From positions 351,773-415,772 of the forward strand of contig JAPLNI010000057.1 in the NCBI GenBank assembly GCA_026692865.1: a stretch of DNA of 64,000 bases, given 5' to 3'. This document shows, piece by piece, positions 1 through 9,005 of this stretch. This stretch comes from Planctomycetota bacterium (GTDB lineage Bacteria > Planctomycetota > Planctomycetia > Pirellulales > Pirellulaceae). Positions within the stretch are counted from its first letter, which is position 1; each line of letters starts with the position of its first letter. The notes under the pieces are model-generated. The model worked only from the letters and a program-made list of their open reading frames with translations, was not told the DNA's origin and searched no databases. The position numbers and the translations under genes were made by a program.

Positions 1-2582
1 CCTGTGAACGAGCTCGTCCCAGTAGCAATGATCGATGCACTTGGATTATCCGTGATTGCTCCCGTACTCTGAACAAGTAGATTCCCAGTAGCGGAAATGT
101 TGACGAGCGCAGTGGAAGCATCCTCGAATACAGTGATATCTGTTCCACTGGCTGATACATCACCCAAAGTCACCGTACCCAAAGCGTTGATCGACACAAC
201 TCCCGACGTCGCAGTAAATCCAACGGCACCACCAATATTGAGAACGTCCGCTGCATTCTCCGACAGCGTAATCGATGTCCCTGTGAACGAACCCGTTCCA
301 GTAGCAATGATCGACGCATTCGGATTATCGGTAACTGATCCTGAGCTCTGAACAAGTAGATTCCCAGTAGCGGAAATGTTGACGAGCGCAGTGGAAGCAT
401 CTTCGAAGATGGTGATATCTGTTCCGCTGGCTGATACATCACCCAAAGTCACCGTACCCAAAGCGTTGATCGACACAACTCCCGACGTCGCAGTAAATCC
501 GACGGCACCGTCGATTGCGAGAATATCTGTCGTGTTATCGGATAGAGTGACCGACGCTCCGTGGAATGAACCCGTCCCAGTTGCGGTTATCGATCCGTTT
601 AACGTATCATTAATATCGCCATCACTTTGAATGAGCAAGTTTCCATTAGCGTTGACTTCCCCTAAGATACTCGAGCTATCTTCGCAGAGAGTTATACTCG
701 AGCCTCTTGCCGATATGTCGCCGAGTGTGACTGTGCCAGAATTGCTAATAGTTACCGAGCCCAAAGTGGCGATGAAATTTACTGATCCAGCAATGGTAAG
801 AGTATCGTTTGCAGTTTCCGAAAGACTGATCGACGACCCGTGGAATGTTCCGCTTCCAGACGCGACGATAGACGCGTTGATGTTGTCGCCAATCACACCA
901 GAGCTTTGTATGAATAGGTTACCCGTAGCATTGATGTTGCGTAGCGAGGTCGAGGCGTCTTCGTAAATGGTGATGTTCACGCCACTGGCGGAGATATCGG
1001 CTAAGGAAACCGTTCCGGTGTTGTCGATTAAAATTGAGCCAGAGGTTGCAATAAAGTTTGCTAAGCCACCAACAGATACGGTGTCGTTTACGGAATTGGC
1101 AAGACTGATTGAGGTTCCCGTGATCAGCGCGGTCCCACTAGCCACAAGAAACGCATCCGGGCTATCACCAATCATTCCCGAGCTATGCAGAACAAGATTA
1201 CCAGTTGCGTAAATGTTAACCAGAGTGATCGAAGCATCTTCGTAAATCGTGACGTTCGTTCCGCTGGCTGAAACATTAGCCAGTGATACTGTTCCAGCGG
1301 TATCTAACAACATCGCGCCTGAAGTTGCAACGAAATTTACTGGGCCTCCTATTGAAATAACATTATTCAACCCATCCGCAAGCAGAATAGTGCTCCCTTG
1401 AAAGAATCCGCTCGATGTTGCAATAATCGAAGTATCTGAGTTATCTGTGATCGCTCCTGAGCTTTCAATCAGAAGATTCCCAATTGCTGTAATACCTGTT
1501 AGTGAGGTTGAATCGTCTTCGTAAATCGAAATGTTAGCGCCTGTGGCGGTAATGTCTCCGAGTTGAACTAATCCATCTTGCTGTATCGTAATATCGCCAG
1601 TCGATGCGGTAATGCTTGTGGCTCCGAAAACAATTAGTTTATCGAAGGAGTCATCGGCCAGTGAAATCAGTTTCCCTGATAGAACCAGTTCACCACCTAT
1701 TGAGATGTCAGCTCCGCTAGTGTCCGTTATAGCTTCCGGCGTAAAGATTGAAGCGGACCCTGAGATAGACAAAGCCGCTAAGTCAATCTGATTAAACTCT
1801 TGTACTGTTAGTTCTGAGCCAATTGCGCTGAACGAAGCGCTGTCCCATTTCCCAAGATCGCCAAGCGATATTGGACCAGTCGAAAACAAGTTGGTTGCAC
1901 CATCAATTTGCCAACTGTTGGTGAGCTCGTCCGCCAACACTAGCTGAACACCGGAATTAAGAGTTAGATCACCATGAACTCGCACTACTGCGTTCGCTTG
2001 ATCAGAAATCGTTCCTGCCACGCCAACTCCAAGTGCAAAATTTCCATCGACAACGATTTCTTTATCGAGCTTTATGGAGTCGTTTGCGTAAACGATGACA
2101 TCATTCTTTGCGTGAAATGTCGCTTCCAGATATGCTTCTTGCACGTTCAGGATGGATACGGAATTGTTCGTCGACGAAATCGAGAGTGGAGCGGCTGAGA
2201 AGTTACCGCCCCAGTAGAAGAAACCTTGGTTATCTTTCGCGATGACGCTGATCGAGTCTATCTCGCTAATTAGTCCTCGTACCTCATTTGAATCGTGAAC
2301 GAAATCATTGTTTTCGTCAACAAAGAAATCAGTTCCAGTGCTAAGTAGATTTGCTGTGTGTTGAGTCGTACCGCTTATCTCGATACTCAGCTCGCCATTA
2401 ACGAAAAAGGCATCAACCGCGTAGACGCGACGTCGTTCAAGTTTGCGAAACTCGAGAAAGCCGTGGTTGTTTACGGTTTGCCCCGCCCGCCAAGGCTTTG
2501 GAACTCGAAACCAGGGGCGAGCTTTTGGTTGGATCCACCTATGAAGCTGACCAACCCAAGATAAAAGCTTTGACTTTTTCAT
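1..2582 (-). CDS. Giant repetitive beta-strand surface/secreted protein, N-terminal part (runs off left edge)
   Basis: The frame is open with no stop from an ATG at 2582 to the left edge (860 codons), so the C-terminus lies outside the window. Residues 1-60 are basic and tryptophan-rich and contain LERRRVYAVDA at about 48-58. This resembles the LExRRxLA (LEPR-XLL-like) motif near the N-terminus of many very large planctomycete exported proteins. From about residue 290 the protein consists of 93-residue units rich in G, S, T, I, V and N, each carrying variants of LxNIxATGNLLIQSSG, SLSxxxxDTLxIGG and GTVxLGDISASGxxITIYED. That pattern suggests a beta-helix or stacked beta-strand fold as in filamentous adhesins. 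A stop in frame just upstream (2610-2612) fixes the 5' limit. Function unknown; a surface or adhesion role is inference. Plus-strand open frames here are antisense shadows. Confidence 0.82.
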   Translation of the reverse strand, partial: MKKSKLLSWVGQLHRWIQPKARPWFRVPKPWRAGQTVNNHGFLEFRKLERRRVYAVDAFFVNGELSIEISGTTQHTANLLSTGTDFFVDENNDFVHDSNEVRGLISEIDSISVIAKDNQGFFYWGGNFSAAPLSISSTNNSVSILNVQEAYLEATFHAKNDVIVYANDSIKLDKEIVVDGNFALGVGVAGTISDQANAVVRVHGDLTLNSGVQLVLADELTNSWQIDGATNLFSTGPISLGDLGKWDSASFSAIGSELTVQEFNQIDLAALSISGSASIFTPEAITDTSGADISIGGELVLSGKLISLADDSFDKLIVFGATSITASTGDITIQQDGLVQLGDITATGANISIYEDDSTSLTGITAIGNLLIESSGAITDNSDTSIIATSSGFFQGSTILLADGLNNVISIGGPVNFVATSGAMLLDTAGTVSLANVSASGTNVTIYEDASITLVNIYATGNLVLHSSGMIGDSPDAFLVASGTALITGTSISLANSVNDTVSVGGLANFIATSGSILIDNTGTVSLADISASGVNITIYEDASTSLRNINATGNLFIQSSGVIGDNINASIVASGSGTFHGSSISLSETANDTLTIAGSVNFIATLGSVTISNSGTVTLGDISARGSSITLCEDSSSILGEVNANGNLLIQSDGDINDTLNGSITATGTGSFHGASVTLSDNTTDILAIDGAVGFTATSGVVSINALGTVTLGDVSASGTDITIFEDASTALVNISATGNLLVQSSGSVTDNPNASIIATGTGSFTGTSITLSENAADVLNIGGAVGFTATSGVVSINALGTVTLGDVSASGTDITVFEDASTALVNISATGNLLVQSTGAITDNPSASIIATGTSSFT
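71..1744 (-). repeat. Tandem 279-bp (93-aa) coding repeats
   Basis: The same sequence landmark recurs at 71, 350, 629, 908, 1187 and 1466, so the period is exactly 279 bp and always in frame. The two left-most units are almost identical over about 150 bp (71-221 versus 350-500). Units further right have diverged at the DNA level but keep the protein pattern. This indicates recent duplication or gene conversion at the downstream end of the visible array. The array continues past the left edge. Confidence 0.9.
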
Positions 2583-2875
2583 GCTGGGTTGTTCTTGCGC
2601 GGCTAAATTTCAAAAATCGACACCGATCTCTATTGTAATCTGTCTGAAACGGGACGAAACAGAATGTCCATCGAAAGTCGCTCAATCGGTCACTAATTTG
2701 GTCAAGGGCAAACCACCGTAAACACGAGTTCTGAGACCTTTCGCGCTCTTCCTGCCCAACCAACGCGGAGAGCAAACGGCGCGAGAAAGCGCGAAGTTAC
2801 ATGTAAAAGCTAACGTCGCAATCATTACGAGCCGAAAAACAGAGAAAGCTTCATGCATCGGAAGGATCAGCGGGT
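2583..2875. other. Intergenic region between divergent genes
   Basis: Upstream region shared by the giant repeat protein (minus) and the small secreted protein (plus). It presumably holds both promoters. I see no convincing -35/-10 pair, hairpin or conserved coding frame. A 78-codon minus-strand frame crosses it but lacks any recognisable feature and overlaps the start of the repeat protein in another frame. Confidence 0.4.
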
Positions 2876-3499
2876 ATGACTTCACGAAACGAAAGAACGC
2901 TAGCCATCGCGATTACGATCGCTTCATTTGCTGAGTTTTCAATAGCTCAAGAGCCCACTGAGCTGAAATTCGACGTGAATTCCGGCCGAGTAGTTTCGGA
3001 AAAATTTGAGTCCACGAAGCTTCCTAAAGTGCCTTCCGTTGCGAGCATGGTGAGCCCTCAAACCAACGTCGAAGGAATGTTTCAACGTTCTGCAACCGAT
3101 TCTGCGTTTGATTTGTCAGAAAAGCTAATTGACTATGGCACACGAACGACCATAGCGGGAGGTGATCATAACTCAATCTGGGCGGGCAGCACCTATACGT
3201 GGGCAGCACCGAATTTTTATTCGCAACCTCTTTACTTCGAGCAGGTAAATTTGGAGCGATATGACTCCCAGATTGCTCTCTGCTTACGACCAGCAGTTTC
3301 TTACGCTCAGTTCTTAGGGTCAATACCGGTCCTACCCTACAAAATTGGAGGCCAACCCATACACAGCCGAGCTTATGCTCTTGGCCACTGGAGACCGGGA
3401 ACTTCCACCCCTCACCAGATCCACTGGGGACCATGTACGAGTCGAGGCTTACTGTATCAAGGCGTGGCTGTTACCGGGGCCATGTTCTTCTTCCCCTAG
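2876..3499 (+). CDS. Small secreted protein of unknown function
   Basis: This is a 207-residue protein. Its N-terminus (TSRNERTLAIAITIASFAEF, then SIAQ|EP) reads as a Sec signal peptide cleaved near residue 25. The mature part has a variable N-terminal half, then a conserved-looking block: TYTWAAPNFYSQPLYFEQVNLERY at about 108-130, SVPVLPYK-type sequence near 150-157, and YALGHWRPG near 167-175. I recall this YFEQVNLERYG...LPYK...YRPG arrangement from hypothetical proteins of planctomycetes, but cannot name a domain. It is divergent from the giant repeat protein and convergent with the M50-HlyD gene. An envelope location is inferred from the signal peptide only. Confidence 0.7.
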   Translation: MTSRNERTLAIAITIASFAEFSIAQEPTELKFDVNSGRVVSEKFESTKLPKVPSVASMVSPQTNVEGMFQRSATDSAFDLSEKLIDYGTRTTIAGGDHNSIWAGSTYTWAAPNFYSQPLYFEQVNLERYDSQIALCLRPAVSYAQFLGSIPVLPYKIGGQPIHSRAYALGHWRPGTSTPHQIHWGPCTSRGLLYQGVAVTGAMFFFP

Positions 3500-3553
3500 A
3501 TGACCATAGCTATCAGCTAAAGACACTATCGCAATTCTTCAATGATTAGCGAT

Positions 3554-5767
3554 TTATCTAGCCAGCAAGAATCGTGAAAGGATTCGATCATAGAGTTGAC
3601 TGACAATGGAACGCGGTTTCGTTTCGATCTTGACGGAACCTAACCCAAACGCTTTAGCTTCGTCGTTCAAACGGTCCATCTCAATTGCAACATTGAAAGT
3701 TGTTTCCTCAGGAAGCGATTCTTCAGCCGACGGTTTGTACGAATTAAAAAGACTATCTCCAACCAGAGATTCCGGGGTTCGCAAAATCGATTCTGCAGAG
3801 ATCGACTTTACTGATCCCTCAAAGGTCTTACCAGGATGTCGATCTATTCGAATCCATGCTCGGTCACCAGGTGACACATTCTGTAAGGCCTCCTCCGTAA
3901 TCAAAGCGTTTACCAACCACTTATCGCCTTCACCAATCCACCCAAGTAGCTCACTTCGCTCAGCATGAGCGCGGTCCAATACTTTTGCTTGCAGATCGAT
4001 TCGCGGGAACTTTGATTTGGCTGTAAACTCGCGTTGGCGTAAAGGGTTGTACGGGTCAAGAAAAACTCCGGAACTATTAGTGATAATGCTCAAGCTATCG
4101 CGTTCTGATTTAAAGTCATGTAGTTTCTTCCGTAATCCGATCAGCCTTTGTTCTGTTTCTGCGATTTGCTGCGGCGAATCGGGGTCGTTTGTCAGTCGAT
4201 TCTCGAGCTGATTAATCCTGACGAGAGCGACCTGGATTTCACCTTCTGTTTTCAGTATTTCTCGATTCAAATCATACGATTCGAGTTGAAATACACATTC
4301 CCCGGGATACACTGCATGCCCATCTATGGCTGATTGAATGATTACTGCATCGCGTCTGGAAAAAAGTGGCAAGATATTGTTAGGCTCAACATAGCCTCGC
4401 GCGATAATAGACGTTGGAATCGGTAGGAACATAGCCGCACAAACCGCGCCTATAACCATTGAGGAGAAAACGCCGGATCTCTGCCAATTGACTCGACCTG
4501 TTTGAAGTAGGAGATGCATGTCTGCACGGAGCTTTCCAATGACAACAAACGATATTAACCCGAGTGTTCCGTAGAGAAGTGCGACTGCGACGCTTCGCAT
4601 TCCACTCTGCTCCAACCACTTGTAAGCGAGTAAGACAATTGCCGTAAGAAGAAGACAACGGTAAACGAACGAGAGGATATGGTAGGTTACAAGCCAACGA
4701 GAATTTCTGGATCGCGACTCCACTGAACGTGTTTTGAATGGCGGGGTAATTGTGAAGAGCGAAATCCAACTAGCGGTCCAAGTCTTCCGGCTTTCATCGC
4801 CGAGATTTGGAATACCAATCCAATCCGACAAAATGTAGTAACCGTCGTAACGTAGTAATGGATTTGCGTTGAGCAACAGTGTCATCAGACTACAGACGAT
4901 CATTACTTGGACAGCCATTCCTCTGAAGCCGATTGAATCACTTGATATCCAAACAAAGCATGCCAAAGTGGCAAGTATCAATTCAACATATATCCCTCCG
5001 GCGGCAATGATGATTCGCTGCCACCGATCTGGTAATTTCCATGAATCGGTAACATCACAGTAGAGCGAAGGCATACCAAATAAGAGAATGAAGCCGAATT
5101 CATCGCATTTCCCGCCAAATCGAACGCAAGCCATTCCATGTCCCAGCTCATGAAGTAATTTGATAGAAAATAATAAACCCAAAGTTATCCATAAGCGATC
5201 GCCATGTAGATTGCTATTGAATTTAGTCGCATCCTGAAGAAGGGAGCTCCAATTCAAGGTTGCAATTGCTAACGCGAATACTGCCAAAAAGGAAACAATG
5301 TAAAGAGTTGTTAGACGAAAAAGTATTTTCCCCAGTGGAGCCATTACTTGAAGCAACGCAGTTGGATTCAGAATGGGAAGCCGAAATGCGAGTATGGATC
5401 CTAGCAATTGCAAAGCATACCTCACCGAAACGCTTGAAGGTGATCCTGAACTTTCTCGATGATCTGTTGTCGATGAGGTTGTTGGGAGCAATAGAGAATT
5501 TTGATTCAGTCGCGTCACCAGCTGAACAACACTTTCGCGTGTCAGAACTCCGTTTGCGACGGCGAACCTTTCTCGCTCGAGTATTGATTCGATAGTCGCG
5601 TTTCCATTTAAGTTGGACGCGATCCGTCGTTCCATCTCGCTGACAAAGTAGAATTCCTGCTGAATTGGATCGTTGGCGACCCAATGTGGGTGATCACTGT
5701 GCGGATAGAATACCCATTGGAGGTCGGTTCTTAATCGAAACGGAATACTTGTAGCGACCACGGTCAT
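3554..5767 (-). CDS. PqqD-like / M50 zinc metalloprotease / HlyD fusion membrane protein
   Basis: 737 residues. Residues 1-90 resemble a PqqD-type winged helix (WVxNDPxxQEFYFVSEMERRIASNLNG). A multi-pass membrane region follows, with HELGH at 206-210 and NPLLRYDGYY at about 302-311: the zinc-binding and third motifs of the M50/site-2 protease family. From about residue 455 the chain changes to a HlyD-type periplasmic adaptor: a lipoyl-like half motif (ARGYVEPNN...GHAVYPGECVFQLES), a coiled coil at about 500-570 and a beta-barrel segment (VSPGDRAWIRIDRHPGKTFEG). The start ATG overlaps the stop of the upstream HlyD gene (ATGA), so the two are probably translationally coupled. The protein likely sits in the inner membrane and reaches into the periplasm. 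Whether the protease site is active is unknown; the zinc residues are present. Confidence 0.85.
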   Translation of the reverse strand: MTVVATSIPFRLRTDLQWVFYPHSDHPHWVANDPIQQEFYFVSEMERRIASNLNGNATIESILERERFAVANGVLTRESVVQLVTRLNQNSLLLPTTSSTTDHRESSGSPSSVSVRYALQLLGSILAFRLPILNPTALLQVMAPLGKILFRLTTLYIVSFLAVFALAIATLNWSSLLQDATKFNSNLHGDRLWITLGLLFSIKLLHELGHGMACVRFGGKCDEFGFILLFGMPSLYCDVTDSWKLPDRWQRIIIAAGGIYVELILATLACFVWISSDSIGFRGMAVQVMIVCSLMTLLLNANPLLRYDGYYILSDWIGIPNLGDESRKTWTASWISLFTITPPFKTRSVESRSRNSRWLVTYHILSFVYRCLLLTAIVLLAYKWLEQSGMRSVAVALLYGTLGLISFVVIGKLRADMHLLLQTGRVNWQRSGVFSSMVIGAVCAAMFLPIPTSIIARGYVEPNNILPLFSRRDAVIIQSAIDGHAVYPGECVFQLESYDLNREILKTEGEIQVALVRINQLENRLTNDPDSPQQIAETEQRLIGLRKKLHDFKSERDSLSIITNSSGVFLDPYNPLRQREFTAKSKFPRIDLQAKVLDRAHAERSELLGWIGEGDKWLVNALITEEALQNVSPGDRAWIRIDRHPGKTFEGSVKSISAESILRTPESLVGDSLFNSYKPSAEESLPEETTFNVAIEMDRLNDEAKAFGLGSVKIETKPRSIVSQLYDRILSRFLLAR

Positions 5768-6873
5768 TTATCACCGCCCACGGTTGCCTTCACTGATAGC
5801 CCAGGGCGATATCGACTTTCAGCGTTGTCAATCTCGATAAATACTCGGACTTGGCTATTCACTGGGTTTGCAACGGGGCTTACAAACTTAACCTTGCCAG
5901 TCACTTCGTATACCGTTGTGCCTATACTAATTGAAACATTTGCGTTATTCCCAGCTAGTACTTTGTTTGAGGTAGAAGCATCGATAAAGCCTTCTACTCG
6001 CAACGGATTCATGGTCATGAGTTCAACAACGGTAGAGTTTGGGTCTACCCATTCGCCAGCTTGTTTCTCGACAGAAATAACCATGGCTGACAATGGTGAA
6101 AATATCGTATGGCGGCTAACGGCCTGTTCGGCTTGGCGTAATTCTGCTTCGGCTTGTTCGCTAGCGAGGATTGTAAGCCGCTGTTCTAGTTGAGCGCGTT
6201 CGATTTCGAGTTTCGATTTATCGACCATTAATCGCATGCGATCGACTTCGTTCGCTGGGTAGGTGTCTGCTGCTCGAGAGTTCGCATCAAGCGTTCGTTG
6301 TAGTTCCTTGGCTGCAACTTCAGCTCCCTTGATGGCAAGCTTCAGATCGACATCACGCGTGGTTTTTAGCTTGGCGGTATCCAAGGCAAGTTGCGCTTGC
6401 ACAACAACCAAAGCAGCTTCATCATCACGCACTTTTGCAAGTGGATTTTTTAGATCAACGATATCTCCTTCCCGGACTAAAACCTCACCCAGCACGCCTG
6501 CGACTCCAGCTGCGATCGAAACGGTGTCCAGCGATTTCAAGATTGAATTTTTGACCTCGATTCGTGTGCCTCGCGTCTCATTTGACACGACGCTGTTTGG
6601 TGGATCATCACCACTCGCTACTATTGGGAAAGCTATTGCCCAACAGATAATTCCAATGATATCAAATGACCTCCGATATCTTGTTAGTGGTTTGGGGCGG
6701 GCTGATAAAATGGGTGCTTTACCTGAGGCGTTAACCTCGGGTGCTATCCGGTAAATTGTGGCAAAATCGAAACCCATGGCTAGCGCCATTGGCTCAGGTT
6801 TTATCAGCCCAGGTTTGGGGGAATAGCTTCTTTGTACTACGCTGATGTTGTTATTTTTTTTTCGTATGAACAT
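5764..6873 (-). CDS. HlyD-family periplasmic adaptor (membrane fusion) protein
   Basis: 369 residues from the chosen ATG at 6873, which has AGGAGA five bases upstream and lies just after the stop of the preceding gene. An in-frame ATG at 6930 would overlap that gene by 49 bp and has no such ribosome site. A signal peptide or membrane anchor lies late, at about 70-92 (IIGIICWAIAFPIVASGDD). It is followed by a lipoyl half motif (VAGVLGEVLVREGDIVDLKNPLA), a coiled coil at about 155-225, the second half motif (IFSPLSAMVISVEKQAGEWV) and a beta-barrel ending in YRPGLSVKATVGG. The unusual first 60 residues include the product of an inserted palindromic element (residues about 22-59). Middle gene of the three-gene operon; role inferred as linking an inner-membrane component to TolC. 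Confidence 0.86.
   Translation of the reverse strand: MFIRKKNNNISVVQRSYSPKPGLIKPEPMALAMGFDFATIYRIAPEVNASGKAPILSARPKPLTRYRRSFDIIGIICWAIAFPIVASGDDPPNSVVSNETRGTRIEVKNSILKSLDTVSIAAGVAGVLGEVLVREGDIVDLKNPLAKVRDDEAALVVVQAQLALDTAKLKTTRDVDLKLAIKGAEVAAKELQRTLDANSRAADTYPANEVDRMRLMVDKSKLEIERAQLEQRLTILASEQAEAELRQAEQAVSRHTIFSPLSAMVISVEKQAGEWVDPNSTVVELMTMNPLRVEGFIDASTSNKVLAGNNANVSISIGTTVYEVTGKVKFVSPVANPVNSQVRVFIEIDNAESRYRPGLSVKATVGGDK
6699..6810. repeat. Palindromic element inserted in frame in the HlyD leader
   Basis: Ends carry GGGCTGATAAAA (6699-6710) and TTTTATCAGCCC (6799-6810), with a second inverted pair ACCTGAG (6721-6727) / CTCAGGT (6793-6799). On the minus strand the element is open and gives residues about 22-59 of the HlyD protein, including FDFATIYRIAPEVNASG. 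A related core of equal length occurs at 44317-44382 in a non-coding region and translates as FDFAAVFQIAPEASALS. This resembles the behaviour of Rickettsia palindromic elements; mobility is inference. Confidence 0.75.
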
Positions 6874-6881
6874 AAAGTCTC

Positions 6882-8807
6882 CTAGAACCAAAAGCGTCGA
6901 TGGATTGCGTCGATCATCGCTCGAGTCCAAATAAACCAGCGTGGACTACTGCCGCAAGGAAAAGAGACAATTGCAGTGGTACCAATGCGAGGCTCAGGGA
7001 TGGCTTCATCGAGCTGGACGTAGAAGTCAAGATGCTGACTCCCTTGGTAGCTATAAAGAGATGAACCGGAGCTTTCTAATGTTCCAGTCCATGTCTCTCG
7101 CGGCGTGGAAGGTAGCGCGAAAGTCACCTTCATTGGATTGGATTTTTCAAATGCCTTTACCATCGCGTTGGATACATATCCAGATTCCCAATCGGCAACA
7201 GGAACTTCAATTCGCCATTGTTCGCGATCAAGACCAACATTGGCGATACGAAATAGTGCATCACCTAATTTAACCGGACGGCTTTCAAGCTGACTTTCAA
7301 GGTCCCAGGCGATTACCGTTCCCGAAATTGGACTTCGAAGTTCCAGTCGTTGTTGTTCCTTAAGGATTAATTCTCGTTGAGTTAACAAGCTTTCATGTTT
7401 CTTCTCAAGCTCCTTGATCTCTCCTGCGATTTGGCCACCGAGCAAGATAGATTTCTCGTCGTTTGATTGGAGCTGATTAATGGTAATATTAAAGCCAGAT
7501 TTCATTTCCTCAACAAGTTCTATTTCGGCGTCAATTCGATTGAGTTCGATCTGCAGTGCCGGAGAATTGATACGAGCAATGATTTGATCCTGCAGTACTT
7601 GCTCGCCATCCTTCACGAAAATGGAATCGACATAACCATCTGCGGGGGCGAATAGAAATCGTTGCGTTTTAGGTTGAAGCGTTCCTACTCCTCGAATGCT
7701 TAGTTCCGAATTCGATAGGAAGTAAGCGAGAGCGACCATACCGAAGCAAAACCAAATGACTTGCTTGACACGTCCATTCCAAGTCTGTGACCGATTAAAC
7801 AATTTGCGGACTCTTGCTGGCACACGAGCTGCGCGATGATTATGATTCCATGCATCGGTAAGGCGGGGTACAACATCAGCAATAATCGACGCGGCGCTAT
7901 AGTATCGGTCTGAGTTGGCCCACTCGACAATAAGCAACTCTTGATTCGCAGGGAGATTCAATTTGGAATCATTCTCATCCGCTTCATCGGATGAACTAGA
8001 AAGGGGGATCGCGATAGCGGAGGCCATCTCATGTTGCTTCGCAAGATTGGCAATCGCTTCATTTGGGTTTGGCGAAATCATGATGGATTTCGCTGCTGCA
8101 AGTAATTCTTGAACAACGGGCGAGCTCGTATTGACTAGCGCTGCGTTGCTTATCGCAAGTACTGAAACATTCTGTTGAACCCGAGTACCGCTTCCGTTGT
8201 TGCTCCTCACCAGGGAGACTCGATCCGCGTCCAGCAACGACCGAACCCCGTTGACGAATGTCCTGGATGCTGCTGTATGATTCTCGCAAGTGACGATTTC
8301 GTTTGAGATTGCTCGCAGTGGACCGCGCAAGCTTTCCCAGCGCTGCGTTGGTTCATTCAATTGAAACGAGTTCGCGATTTCGCAAAAGGCACTCAATACT
8401 TCGGCGACGCCAGCTTCTGCCGCTACGGGGATTGTTGCTGGTAATCGAATAATGATTCCGCCAGAGGTCCAGCCTATCGATCTTAAGCTGATACCAATCC
8501 ATGCACCACTGAGATCTCTCTGACTGATCTGAACGGGAAGCACCTGCGAGTGCTTACTGAGTTCGTTCGAAAGCCACCCACAACAATCAAGCGGGGATTC
8601 CTCGCCCTCGAATGCTAGGACATGCCACTTAGATTCTGACGATGCGTGAACGACCCACGAAATGGAACTTCCAACTACATGGTTTAGTCGACGAAGTAGC
8701 TCAGAATAGAATTTGGAAGGTTGAATATCGAGTTTGGAAAAGCGATCGAGCTCATTTAAAAGCTTATCCACTTGGGCAATCTCGCTAGGGCTACTTATGT
8801 TATCCAT
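6882..8807 (-). CDS. GAF-domain HlyD-type periplasmic adaptor
   Basis: 641 residues, first gene of the operon. Residues 1-340 have no signal peptide and look cytoplasmic. About 165-320 reads as a GAF-like sensor (AASRTFVNGVRSLLDADRVSLVRS ... ASAIAIPLSS ... ADVVPRLTDAW). One transmembrane segment lies at about 350-366 (QVIWFCFGMVALAYFLS). The rest is a HlyD adaptor: FAPADGYVDSIFVKDGEQVLQDQ, coiled coil at about 420-475, second lipoyl half LRSPISGTVIAWDLES, and a C-terminal beta-barrel. This topology puts a small-molecule or redox sensor in the cytoplasm and the adaptor in the periplasm in one chain. It ends 9 bp before the next gene and is divergent from the TolC gene with about 200 bp between them. 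Confidence 0.84.
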   Translation of the reverse strand: MDNISSPSEIAQVDKLLNELDRFSKLDIQPSKFYSELLRRLNHVVGSSISWVVHASSESKWHVLAFEGEESPLDCCGWLSNELSKHSQVLPVQISQRDLSGAWIGISLRSIGWTSGGIIIRLPATIPVAAEAGVAEVLSAFCEIANSFQLNEPTQRWESLRGPLRAISNEIVTCENHTAASRTFVNGVRSLLDADRVSLVRSNNGSGTRVQQNVSVLAISNAALVNTSSPVVQELLAAAKSIMISPNPNEAIANLAKQHEMASAIAIPLSSSSDEADENDSKLNLPANQELLIVEWANSDRYYSAASIIADVVPRLTDAWNHNHRAARVPARVRKLFNRSQTWNGRVKQVIWFCFGMVALAYFLSNSELSIRGVGTLQPKTQRFLFAPADGYVDSIFVKDGEQVLQDQIIARINSPALQIELNRIDAEIELVEEMKSGFNITINQLQSNDEKSILLGGQIAGEIKELEKKHESLLTQRELILKEQQRLELRSPISGTVIAWDLESQLESRPVKLGDALFRIANVGLDREQWRIEVPVADWESGYVSNAMVKAFEKSNPMKVTFALPSTPRETWTGTLESSGSSLYSYQGSQHLDFYVQLDEAIPEPRIGTTAIVSFPCGSSPRWFIWTRAMIDAIHRRFWF

Positions 8808-9005
8808 ATTACCAAGCTTGTTCTATCGTTACACATCGTTGAAACTCGGTCAAAGGTCATCAAAATGACTACGGCAATTCAATCGTTACGACAAGAATAA
8901 TCTGCACGACTGTAATGATCGATACCGAACTTAAACATTAGGAATTGTAAGCGTAACGCAATTTCGTTTTGTTGTGCATTCAAGATCATTCGCAGGGCCA
9001 AATCT
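8808..9005. promoter_or_regulatory. Divergent promoter region of the adaptor operon and the TolC-like gene
   Basis: The 198-bp region between the starts of the GAF-HlyD gene and the TolC-like gene must carry promoters in both directions. It is AT-rich relative to its surroundings. No sigma-70 or sigma-54 type motif convinces me. The shared region suggests the adaptors and outer-membrane channel are co-regulated. Confidence 0.4.

Noticed and set aside
97-1212. Series of plus-strand open frames of 80-111 codons
   Set aside because: They lie exactly antisense to the 93-residue repeats of the minus-strand giant protein and repeat with the same 279-bp period; composition explains them.
71-1744. 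Regular spacing suggesting a CRISPR-like array
   Set aside because: Units are 279 bp, coding and in frame throughout; there are no short direct repeats with unrelated spacers.
2539-2775. 78-codon minus-strand frame
   Set aside because: Overlaps the start of the giant protein in another frame, has no ribosome site, signal or motif.
5764-6930. Longer HlyD start at 6930
   Set aside because: Would overlap the upstream gene by 49 bp; the ATG at 6873 has AGGAGA at proper spacing.
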